Translations under genes and position numbers: made by a program
From: Saccoglossus kowalevskii
Taxonomy: Eukaryota > Hemichordata > Enteropneusta > Harrimaniidae
Assembly: GCF_000003605.2 (NCBI RefSeq)
Contig: NW_003105601.1
Coordinates: forward strand, 185,650-217,668
Direction of reading: 5' to 3'
Length of the DNA stretch: 32,019 nt
In this document: piece after piece, positions 25,501 through 32,019 of the stretch
Position numbering within the stretch: position 1 is the first letter of the stretch
How the letters are laid out: the number at the start of each line of letters is the position of its first letter
The notes under the pieces: generated by a model
What the model was told of the DNA's origin: nothing
The model's database searches: none
The model's input: the letters and a program-made list of their open reading frames with translations, nothing else

Positions 25501-28500
25501 TGCGTGATTAACGCATTGCTTGTGACAATCACTTCACGCATCCATTCATTGTTTTTTGTTTATTTATTCAGCCAGTTTTTCCCCAGACATCAAATCCATT
25601 GTACTAGTTGTCACCTATGTTACTATCTGTCTCTTAGTTCTTCGTTTTATCGCCTGTCAATTAATAAGAGGTCTTTCAATAACGTCGTCGGGATATCTTC
25701 CGGGACTGTGAAACAGCCTATCACCGAAAACAAAGGAGGGTGCTGAAGATAAATAGATGGGCACTACAAATTGAAGAGGGGCGCAAATGAATTAAAGAGG
25801 GGCGCTTCGCCCCTCTTAAACTCCTCGTGGAGAACACTGAATACTCAACTAACAATACAATGTATTTGATCGGGACGGGAAATGTGAATGCAGGGCGCTT
25901 GTTGACCGATGCAGGGCGCACGACTACCTATGCAGGGCGCACGACTTCCTATGCAGGGCACTGCGCCCTGCTAAAACCCCTCGTGGAGAACACTGAGTAA
26001 TAATACTTGAAATATCAATAGCTGAAAATTGAATAATTATGCAAATTAGGTAATTAATATTAACTATAATTGTCTGTGCATTGTCCTATGTATCTACACA
26101 AGTTTCATTGAAATGTGACCTGAGATATCAGTGGAAAAGCTGAAAATTGACTAGTCATTATGCAAATTTGGTTAATTATATGCATTGAGTTTCACCCAAA
26201 ACTATAAAATCTATGCATTAGTCCAGAGCATCTATCAGTGGAACAGTCATGGAACAGCTAAAAATGTCACATCCAGATGCAACCAAACAAACTTGATAGT
26301 ATTTATTAGAGATAAAACAAATTACACCATTTTGTTTTTTGGTTTAATTCCACAATGTTACCCTGGGTTTCATGAGAGAATGAATTTGTTTAATGAACAT
26401 TTATAAAACATTCATCCCGAAAGACCCTCATGCATCATTTCAATCATAATGCTTTCATTTGGGAATGCCCATTACCCATGAGTCTTTGCAGGGCTTCTTT
26501 AATCGCTGGCCGCTTTATTGACATGATTGCAAATGATAGAGTATTAGTAAAATAGTAACAAGTAATAGTAGTATCATTATTGTTTAGCACAGAGCATGAA
26601 ATTGCTAGAGCGAATCAGTCACTGTGTCAACAAGAGGTCAATAAGGATTTCTATACAGTGTGTGTTCAACTGCTAAGGCATGTGATGGGTCAAGTTGTTT
26701 TCAATCACCATTTGTCTTGATATCTACTATTGGTTTTGGAAATATGGGCACGGTTCCTGTTCCCATTATGAATTTTGTACAATATAGTTTACAAGACTTA
26801 CTAAAGCCTTCAAAACTATATGAGAATTTCCACAAAAAATGTTGGTCTACAGATGGTTTGGAGTGGTGGGTTTTAAGTCTACTCAGAATCTTCTACTCCG
26901 TCCTCTTTGAGATGAAATGTTCTCAGTCTGTTGCCTCAACATTTTATCTGGGATTATCCTATGCATTATTTACATATCACTGAACTTACCCTACACACAT
27001 GCCTTTCAAACCTTTTTCCCATCCAGGGATCACTTTTTTAGCACCAAGAACAAACTCAAATGGATGCCCTTTATCATATGACGTGTCAAAAACTCCGCCA
27101 TTTTCCAACTTTCCCTATAGAATGAACAACAGAAATGAAAGTGTATTTTGAGTTGAATTGTTTTGATCTCGATAATTTATGCAGAGTCCCTGGCCTTAAG
27201 GTAGAAGCCAACTCATAAATAAAAATACCCAGAATTTATTCACTTTCCAATAAATTGTACTTCCGTCAGTATAAGGATATTGAGTTAAAAAAAGTTGGGG
27301 GGCACCAGCTTAATTTTTTAGAAAATGATAGTTGAATTTTAGTGGATAGTGTCCATTTTGGCACTATTATAACGTTTTTACCATAGGTTCCTAAAGCACA
27401 GATATTATGCTTTATCTCAAATTGTAGGCTGGTGACATAGGCTGAACAAGTTATATATTGTGAATGATGGGGTACTTTTTGTTTTGTCTTCAATTATTAC
27501 AAAAATCTGGGTTTAAAAAAGTGCCAAAAAATGCAATTTTTCTTTAACATTGTGCGCTATGGAATTGTTCTAAAAATAACAATTTTTGAAAAATATTAGG
27601 ACAAGTTTCTCAAAATAGGTCTCTGTAACACACAAAATAATGATATTTCATGGTGCCATGAGACATTAGCTTCATAATTGTATAAAACCAATGAACACTG
27701 TCATGCGATTTATGACCAAATTTTACAAAAATTATGAGTAGGCTTCTACCTTAAGTCAGGTTCTAAGAGCGGTTGTTGTCGCACTGTGCATGCACAAGGT
27801 ATGGGTTAGATATTATTAACAAAGACTGTGATATGCAGATAAATATGTACAAGTAGGAAACAATGCCAAGGTTAAACTAGGTAATTTATAGGTTGGATTG
27901 GAGTTCATCATGACATCAAAGTCAGTAATCAGTACATGCACATCTCACACATGCACATTAAGAGGATCATCACCATTTATTATTGATATCACTGTAGTAC
28001 AACAATACATCCTACACACTATTGTATCTGTTTTCCAGCGACTGAAAGCAACATATGACAGTTGGAATCCAGTAAAACTCTTGACAGAAGTAATTTGGCA
28101 CAAAACACCGTCATGCACTATTATTGAAATATCAGAATATTTCAGATTGATTTCAACTAGATCAAATTGCCAATCATTATTTAATTGCATATCTCATACA
28201 AACATTTAATTCATGATGAAAGGTCGCAACCCTATCAAAACATGACAGCTCTTTTAAAAAATAAAATAATTTCAAATTATGGAAAATTATTATAATTATG
28301 CTGGGCATATGGAAGTGATAATTTGAATGACATATGACACAATGCGGTAAACGTGAGATGATCAATGTAAGGGTAATTATCAATTAAACTAGCCATTCTG
28401 TAATAAGATGCGTGTTAGCTTATCGATTCATTTTAATCTCAAAGCATAATACATGTACCACATGACAATTTTCTCACTGGAATCTAGAATTACCATATGC

Positions 28501-30484
28501 TAGGAATACATAGATACTGTAGAAATATTAATGTTGATGGAATTTTAATGAACACATTGAAGTCCACATATACATGTATTTCATAGTAAACCAAAGAAAT
28601 AATATTGTTTGTATCAACCCATGGACTGAACATAAGCAATGCTGTTTAGAACTTGAGAAATTAAATTATTTTTGTGTATACATGTATGCTATAGTTGTAG
28701 ATGATCGTTTGCATGATGTTTGATTCCTCCAGTGTTTCTAACACCATGTACTGTACATGTTTTTGCTTTCATTAAATTCATAAATAAGAGACGAACAAAA
28801 TCTGGGTTGGACGAAATTTTGGATAGGTAAAAACAGCACAATTCTCCCATTGGTAGGAATTTTAGAAGCAAACAAATTTCAAAAAAATTGACTAAATAAT
28901 TAGATGGTCAAATTTCTAGAGTAGGTAACTTTTTAGAGTTTTTATGGTAATGGGCATATGTGTGACATGGTGTTTGAGGTATCTATAAAATTTGAGCAAG
29001 ACCACATTTATTTAAAACAAAATGACTACAAGTCCGCCAATTTGAATCCGATCTAAAAAAAACAAAATGATGTGTCCAATATTCAATACACACACAACCA
29101 GAATCTGGTTCTGGAATTAAAGAAATGTTTGATTTTTATGAATTTTTAACATTAAAATGGTCGTCATTCGGCCATCTTGAATCAGATCATGAAACAAATG
29201 GACATGCATAACACGTGTGACGTTTGACCGGATTGGTCTAGGCATGTCTGAGGTACAGGTGCAGACTGACTGACCTACACTTGCACATGGAGGATCTTTG
29301 AATTTCCGTTTTCAGACTGTGTTAGACTAAAATGTAAGGTACAGAAAACAATGTCATTCTTAATGGCATAGTCCCCATTGGAATTAGGGGAAATGTTATT
29401 CATGCCAAAAATATGTAATATGCACCAAATGCATAGTTAGTAATTGAGAATGATTAATTGGCTGGTCTAGTATCAACAGAAATTTGATGTGTTAAATGAC
29501 TCTTCCAAAATCGAAATACAATGTATATGGTCAGAAATTCAAAATGAATTTCATTTGTCCAAACTCATAAGTGTATACCAGTTTATTTGTCATTGGGTTT
29601 ACCTAATAACATTACTTTTAACAGTGCTTTGATGCCAGAAAATTAATAATTTTAAAATTTATAATTCAACCTATAAACTGAATATCTTGGCTATACACAC
29701 CAGATAAACAGAATCTCAAATATCCATGATTCAATCAATTAGTCCAAAGAACTAAAAACTGATATATTTACAGTAATTACCCGTCATTAAGGCATATAGT
29801 GTACAAGCAGGAATTAATTTTCACTGAAAAGGCTTTTTGGGTCTTTTGCATAGAATTTATTTTCACTGGTTTTTGATGATTTGAATATGAAATATAGGAA
29901 AAAAGGTATTTTCACTGGATTTTATTTTCACTGAATCATCCTTTAAGCGAAAATAGCAAAAATAAATTCCAAGCGAAAATTATTTTACAATATTACAGAC
30001 CAGAGACAGATGAACTATGGTTACACAATGTGAAACAAAGAAATAGACGAAAAAAACAGACAATAAAATTATTCACATTCTGTACAACAAAAAACAATTG
30101 TTCAATTCATTTGCAACCAGACTAACTCATGTTTGGGAAAAATTCCAAAAAATATTTGTTTTTATTTTTGTTTTATTTTTGTATTAATTTAGATTTTTTC
30201 AACCATGTACATGTAAATTTCGATACAAACTTTGGAAACTGACGTAGAAGTGTATTATGATGTATATCAACTTGGGACTAAAAAGTATCTATTTCTGGTC
30301 ATTGTGTATGAAGTCATTTAAATTGTGCTGTTTTTTTGTTTTTTTATTAGAATTTTAGAAAAACAAAAGAATTAAATTTTCATAAAAATCTACTGAAGTA
30401 GTATTTTTTGTTCATACTTACAGTGTAATGTATCTGCAATGTGTCACCATCCTCTGCATACTCAGAACAATCCTCATCATTTGT
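19351..30484 (-). CDS. FKBP11: FKBP11-like membrane-anchored peptidyl-prolyl isomerase, four exons, 5' end missing
   Basis: Coding exons join as 30484-30422, 27114-26990, 21382-21312 and 19556-19351, ending in TAA, with GT-AG introns of 3307, 5607 and 1755 bp. The 154 visible residues start in an acidic stretch with one Cys, then form an FKBP fold: IHYTGKLENG, GVFDTS, FEFVLG, KKVIPGWEKG, GMCVGERRKL, PPNLAYG and ATLIFETQL. Residues equivalent to FKBP12 Tyr26, Phe36, Asp37, Phe46, Val55, Ile56, Trp59, Tyr82 and Phe99 are all present, so cis-trans prolyl isomerase activity is expected. A hydrophobic segment near residues 106-125 (FLSIPIALGCVLYYF) and a tail ending AAKKKKR follow; Lys at -3 and -4 fits a KKXX ER-retrieval signal. 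FKBP fold plus C-terminal membrane anchor plus basic tail is the FKBP11 layout and suggests folding help for secretory proteins, with the FKBP domain in the ER lumen. FKBP2 and FKBP14 are the main alternatives, but the former lacks the anchor and the latter has EF hands. The signal-peptide exon was not found up to 32019. Confidence 0.85.
19955..20290. repeat. Minisatellite of ~33-bp units, partly as 67-bp dimers
   Basis: CCTTGGATTT with a following CACCTNGG and TATATATA recurs through the stretch. CCTTGG at 20135, 20202 and 20269 marks an exact 67-bp period made of a 34-bp and a 33-bp half (one with GCACCTGGGGTAATA, the other with GGTTTCACATACCTTAGA). Units to the left are more diverged. It lies in the last FKBP11-like intron. 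Confidence 0.8.
20990..21250 (+). pseudogene. Non-LTR retrotransposon ORF2 tail, decayed
   Basis: One plus-strand frame from 20990 to TAA at 21250 reads as the conserved tail of a LINE ORF2: CWN, a stop where Trp is usual, IGHVMRKE, VALHWTPDRK, RKRGCPKTTW, LENELK, two TGA stops, then NRQEWRSFVSAI and HVPWYNGQ. The WIGH, W-P-GKRKRGRPKTTWRR, ENEL and W-R-S/D-FV-A patterns are typical of many animal LINEs. Three internal stops make it a pseudogene. It is antisense to the FKBP11-like gene, in its last intron. It differs from the LINE at 31275-32019, so two families are present. Confidence 0.8.
21312..21382 (-). CDS. FKBP11: FKBP11-like gene, exon with the LAYG motif
   Basis: This 71-bp exon follows tttatttcag and ends CCA C/gtaagta. 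The first base completes the Gly codon of GMCVG, and the exon codes ERRKLIVPPN, LAYGKKGSLP and TIP, with one base of the next Pro codon. LAYG contains the aromatic residue equivalent to FKBP12 Tyr82, which hydrogen-bonds the substrate. The exon lies between a LINE remnant that ends 61 bp to its left and a SINE that starts about 165 bp to its right, both in the flanking introns. Confidence 0.88.
21545..21960 (+). mobile_element. tRNA-derived SINE
   Basis: TAGCCTAGTGG at 21556-21566 matches the RNA polymerase III A box (TRGCNNAGYNG) at every position, and AGTTCAAATCC at 21592-21602 matches the B box GGTTCGANTCC except for two G-to-A changes, one of them a decayed CpG. A tRNA-unrelated body of about 250 bp follows, with A-rich and ATTGTAATT-type tail sequences near 21866-21960, so the 3' limit is uncertain. 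No clear target duplication was found. It lies in the FKBP11-like intron, antisense to the gene. The local G+C is higher than in the flanks. Confidence 0.65.
21961..24329. other. Intron DNA of the FKBP11-like gene, no other feature supported
   Basis: This part of the 5.6-kb intron has poly(A) tracts near 22312-22334 and the 14-bp palindrome GTTTCCATGGAAAC at 23284-23297. A 102-codon plus-strand ORF at 23208-23516 has no known motif and is antisense to the gene. Confidence 0.5.
25734..25839. repeat. Four ~21-bp subterminal repeats plus hairpin at the inner right end of the transposon
   Basis: AGGAGGGTGC, AGATGGGCAC, AGAGGGGCGC and AGAGGGGCGC start at 25734, 25755, 25775 and 25796. The last copy is the left arm of the hairpin AAGAGGGGCGCTTCGCCCCT (25795-25814, then CTT), followed by a spacer and GTGGAGAACACTG (25827-25839). 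The plan is the same as at the outer end, but the core differs (AGAGGGGCGC instead of GCAGGGCGC). The left end of the element carries one AGAGGGGTGC. Confidence 0.75.
25888..25995. repeat. Four 21-bp subterminal repeats plus hairpin at the outer right end of the transposon
   Basis: ATGCAGGG starts at 25888, 25909, 25930 and 25951, an exact 21-bp spacing; three copies read ATGCAGGGCGC. The last copy runs into the palindrome GCAGGGCACTGCGCCCTGC (25953-25971), then a short spacer and the terminal 13-mer. Spacing of two DNA turns suggests a row of protein-binding sites on one face of the helix. Confidence 0.8.
26196..26989. other. Intron DNA of the FKBP11-like gene between the repeat array and the central exon
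   Basis: The stretch ends at the splice donor of the central FKBP exon (26989). Antisense ORFs of 73 codons (26185-26406) and 107 codons (26660-26983) lie here without a supported homology. No transposon end or further array unit was seen. Confidence 0.5.
26990..27114 (-). CDS. FKBP11: FKBP11-like gene, central FKBP-domain exon
   Basis: This 125-bp exon starts GGA AAG after tctatag and ends GTA GG/gtaag (phase 2). It codes GKLENGGVFD, TSYDKGHPFE, FVLGAKKVIP and GWEKGLKGMCV, plus two bases of a Gly codon completed by the next exon. It carries most of the ligand pocket: Phe-Asp of VFDTS, Phe of FEFVLG, Val-Ile of KVIPG and the Trp at the base of the pocket. A TTAA-flanked MITE starts 85 bp upstream in the preceding intron. 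Confidence 0.9.
27200..27750. mobile_element. MITE flanked by TTAA, 551 bp
   Basis: GGTAGAAGCCAACTCATAA (27200-27218) is inverted at 27732-27750 with one mismatch. TTAA lies directly outside both ends (27196-27199 and 27751-27754). A TTAA target is typical of piggyBac-type elements, though their termini usually begin with C runs, so the assignment is tentative. The interior has no transposase. It lies 85 bp upstream of the central FKBP11-like exon in the preceding intron. Confidence 0.65.
27755..29810. other. Intron DNA of the FKBP11-like gene, weak repeat traces
   Basis: Two blocks about 140 bp apart (AATTTGAATCCGATCT near 29040 and ATCTTGAATCAGATCAT near 29174) look like diverged copies of one repeat. 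ORFs at 27898-28209 and elsewhere are unremarkable. CpG is very rare. Confidence 0.4.
29811..29997. mobile_element. Palindromic MITE, copy 3, damaged end
   Basis: The left part (GAATTAATTTTCACTGAAAA, GGCTTTTTGGGT) corresponds to the inner right arm of the other copies in reverse. The right part (AAGCGAAAATAGC, AAATAAATTCCAAGCGAAAA, TTATTTTACAATATTA) corresponds to a full outer arm. The outer ~25 bp of the left arm are missing or too diverged to see. It lies in the same intron as the TTAA-flanked MITE. Confidence 0.55.
30422..30484 (-). CDS. FKBP11: FKBP11-like gene, first visible exon (start of FKBP domain)
   Basis: This 63-bp exon codes 21 residues, TNDEDCSEYAEDGD then TLQIHYT. The acceptor reads tttctttcag/ACA and the donor ACT/gtaagta, both strong, and the exon is phase 0 at both ends. 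The Tyr of HYT is the first active-site aromatic of the FKBP fold. The lone Cys shortly before the domain matches a Cys found at a similar place in vertebrate FKBP11. Palindromic MITE copies lie about 100 bp upstream and 425 bp downstream in the flanking introns. Confidence 0.88.
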
Positions 30485-30587
30485 CTGAAAGAAACAATTA
30501 GATTTATTGTGAGGAAAAAAAGAAATTAAAATTTTCCATTAATAATTTTTTTATTGTAAGCCTGATTGCTCCTACCCCCATTCTGAC

Positions 30588-30792
30588 TACTGTAAAATAC
30601 TTTATTTTCACTTGGAATTAATTTCGCTGAAGGTATGATTCAGTGAAAATAAAAAACCAGTGAATATACTATTTTTCCGATATTTTTACATTCAACTCGT
30701 TCAAAAATCAGTGAAAATAAATTATATACAAAACACCCAAAAAGTCTTTTTATCAAAAATTAATTGCAGCTAAAATAAAGTATTTTACAGTA
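30588..30792. mobile_element. Palindromic MITE, copy 2
   Basis: TACTGTAAAATACTTTATTT (30588-30607) is exactly inverted at 30773-30792. Inner blocks (TTGGAATTAATTTCGCTGAA, CAGTGAAAATAAA) match the copies at 16.3 and 29.8 kb. TTTTCAC replaces TTTTCGC at several places, as expected from CpG decay. It ends 104 bp from the first visible FKBP11-like exon. Confidence 0.7.
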
Positions 30793-31274
30793 TATAGCAA
30801 GCAAACAGTATGTATGACAGTATGTCTGTAATCAGTGTGTGCAGGCAAATAATACTTATGACGAGAGATTCAAAACCTGTTTATGTTTTCACAATTTACA
30901 ACCATGATATCATAATACTGATACTTTGCCAAAGTTATAATGATTATGTGAACATTGGTTTATATTTCCTTGGAAACCTAGTTTGATTCAAGAGCAGAAA
31001 AGAAAAAGTAGAAGTCCCTCATGAATAATTTCTTGTCAATTACTGTTGAGTAAGAGTGACAGTTAACAAATAAACCCCTCTGTTATCTGTCTGTATTTAT
31101 TGACGCAACACTGACTTTGGAAAGTACACCAGTAAGGTCACTAAAACTACAAGATAAAAAAATGATTAACGATGAAAGATAAAAAGTAGACACACATTAC
31201 AAAGTTGCATTTACAAATTACAAGATTTACTGACAATTAAACATAGGAAAATACAACAAAATGTGTATATAGTA

Positions 31275-32019
31275 CTATGAGGTACTGCGTTTGAGGCAGT
31301 GTTTAATAAATTGTGCCACATTGATCTGTTTACTGCAATGACTCAGAGTCATTTTGGAAATAAATTGACTATGAACAAGTTATTGAAATTATTATGTCTT
31401 TGGTCGTATCTTCAACTAGAGACTTTCTGCGTTATTCATACTTTGGACATGACATCAATAGATGGAATTGATCTTCAAATTAACCTGTATTACATAAGTC
31501 AGACATTCTCCTCTCAACTGGTGTTTTTGTGTGCCAACCAGTTTCAATTTTTAAATCGTGATTCCCTATTCTAAATTTGATTTGGTGTTTATGCAGTTCA
31601 ATAATGTCAATGTCTGTTATGTATTTTTCAAATTTTAATTTGTTTTTTAAAGTTTCTGTATATTCTTTATTTATTTTTCTTTGTGGAGTGCTTGTTGTTA
31701 TTGTAAATATCTTCTACTCAATATTACATGAAGGATTATTCAAGTTGATTTTTTTTTTCTTTACTTTTCCTTTTGAAATTTTTGAATCAGTGTTAATTAC
31801 AGTTCTATTTTAACTACAGTTCAGATATATTTTTGTTAGTTGGGTTTTCACTTTGATGAACCATTTGCTTTTTATTTGTTTATTCACATGTACTGCTTCT
31901 TTTAGTAGTAAGTTTTCTGTAGTTAAGACACGGCTGTAATATTTAATTAGTTGTTTTTTATGAATGTGTCCAGCGGAAATCTACCCAATTCTCTGTAATC
32001 ACCATTATTTGCCATTGAG
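31275..32019 (-). pseudogene. Non-LTR retrotransposon, C-terminal part of reverse-transcriptase ORF, decayed and cut by window edge
   Basis: Read on the minus strand, three frame pieces line up with the C-terminal region of LINE ORF2 proteins. The first contains ELGRFPL; the second, after a shift near 31950-31960, contains IKYYSRVL and LLLKEAVHVN with SKWFIKVKTQL; the third, from about 31635, contains HKHQIKFRIG, IETGWH, LCNTG and QFHLLMSCPKYE, the Cys/His cluster near the end of many LINE proteins. A last piece in another frame ends AQFIKHCLKRSTS and TAG at 31277-31275. In-frame stops (one at 31810-31812) and at least two shifts show it is dead. It lies in the intron upstream of the first visible FKBP11-like exon, same strand. 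The clade is not assigned. Confidence 0.75.

Larger units (their letters stand above)
24858..25995. mobile_element. Non-autonomous DNA transposon, hAT-like ends, 1138 bp
   Basis: The left end CAGTGTTCTCCAC (24858-24870) is exactly inverted at the right end GTGGAGAACACTG (25983-25995). AGTAA flanks both sides (24853-24857 and 25996-26000) as a 5-bp target duplication. The DNA on both sides belongs to one ~125-bp repeat array, so the empty site can be recognised. A second exact copy of the right terminus lies inside at 25827-25839. CAGTG starts are common in hAT elements, but the usual hAT duplication is 8 bp, so the superfamily is uncertain. The longest ORFs inside (74-82 residues) resemble no transposase, so it depends on an enzyme made elsewhere. 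Confidence 0.75.
24330..26195. repeat. Degenerate ~125-bp tandem repeat array, split by the transposon
   Basis: Units carry GCAAATTAGGTAATTAATAT (near 24368, 24497, 24672, 24800, 26041 and 26162), GTCTGTGCATTGT and AAGTTTCATTGAAAT in constant order. The array stops at 24857, where the transposon starts, and resumes at 25996. Read in reverse, the order of the blocks matches the units at 6.6-7.4 kb. It lies in the largest FKBP11-like intron. Confidence 0.7.

Noticed and set aside
25734-25971. Regular 21-bp repeats, like a CRISPR array
   Set aside because: The whole unit is repeated without unique spacers, and it sits at the end of a transposon in animal DNA.
26660-26983. 107-codon ORF with STIGFGN, like a potassium-channel pore
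   Set aside because: Only about seven residues match; no transmembrane helices or channel motifs follow, and it is antisense to an FKBP11-like intron.

Overview
This window is animal nuclear DNA, not prokaryotic. It has split genes with GT-AG introns, no long single-exon genes, an A+T-rich base composition, and decayed non-LTR retrotransposons, a tRNA-derived SINE, MITEs and satellite-like arrays. A run of N at 17712-18009 shows it comes from a scaffolded draft assembly. The repeat types and the pattern of CpG use suggest a marine invertebrate, perhaps a deuterostome such as a hemichordate, but the species cannot be fixed from the sequence.

The only gene I can name with confidence is on the minus strand at 19351-30484. 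It has four coding exons whose reading frames join exactly at consensus splice sites. Together they encode about 154 residues: an FK506-binding-protein (peptidyl-prolyl isomerase) domain, one membrane segment and a lysine-rich tail ending in a KKXX-type signal. This is the layout of FKBP11, an ER-membrane prolyl isomerase. The signal-peptide exon is missing and probably lies beyond position 32019.

The introns of this gene are full of mobile DNA: a LINE tail (20990-21250), a tRNA-derived SINE (from about 21545), a cut-and-paste element with tandem 21-bp subterminal repeats (24858-25995) inserted in a ~125-bp repeat array, a TTAA-flanked MITE (27200-27750), two palindromic MITE copies beside the first visible exon, and a second LINE tail (31275-32019).

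The left part (1 to about 15.2 kb) has clearly more CpG than the right part. It holds one probable first coding exon with a signal peptide (13021-13128, minus), a 1.2-kb purine-rich minisatellite (13846-15035), a 440-bp higher-order tandem repeat (6604-7484) and a 125-bp near-palindrome (5271-5395). I found no other recognisable gene there; it is probably intron and intergenic DNA.

No operon, CRISPR array or new multi-gene system was found. The most unusual structures are the element with two related right ends, each carrying four 21-bp repeats, the shared repeat family of the two satellite arrays, and the sharp change in CpG content near 15.2 kb.
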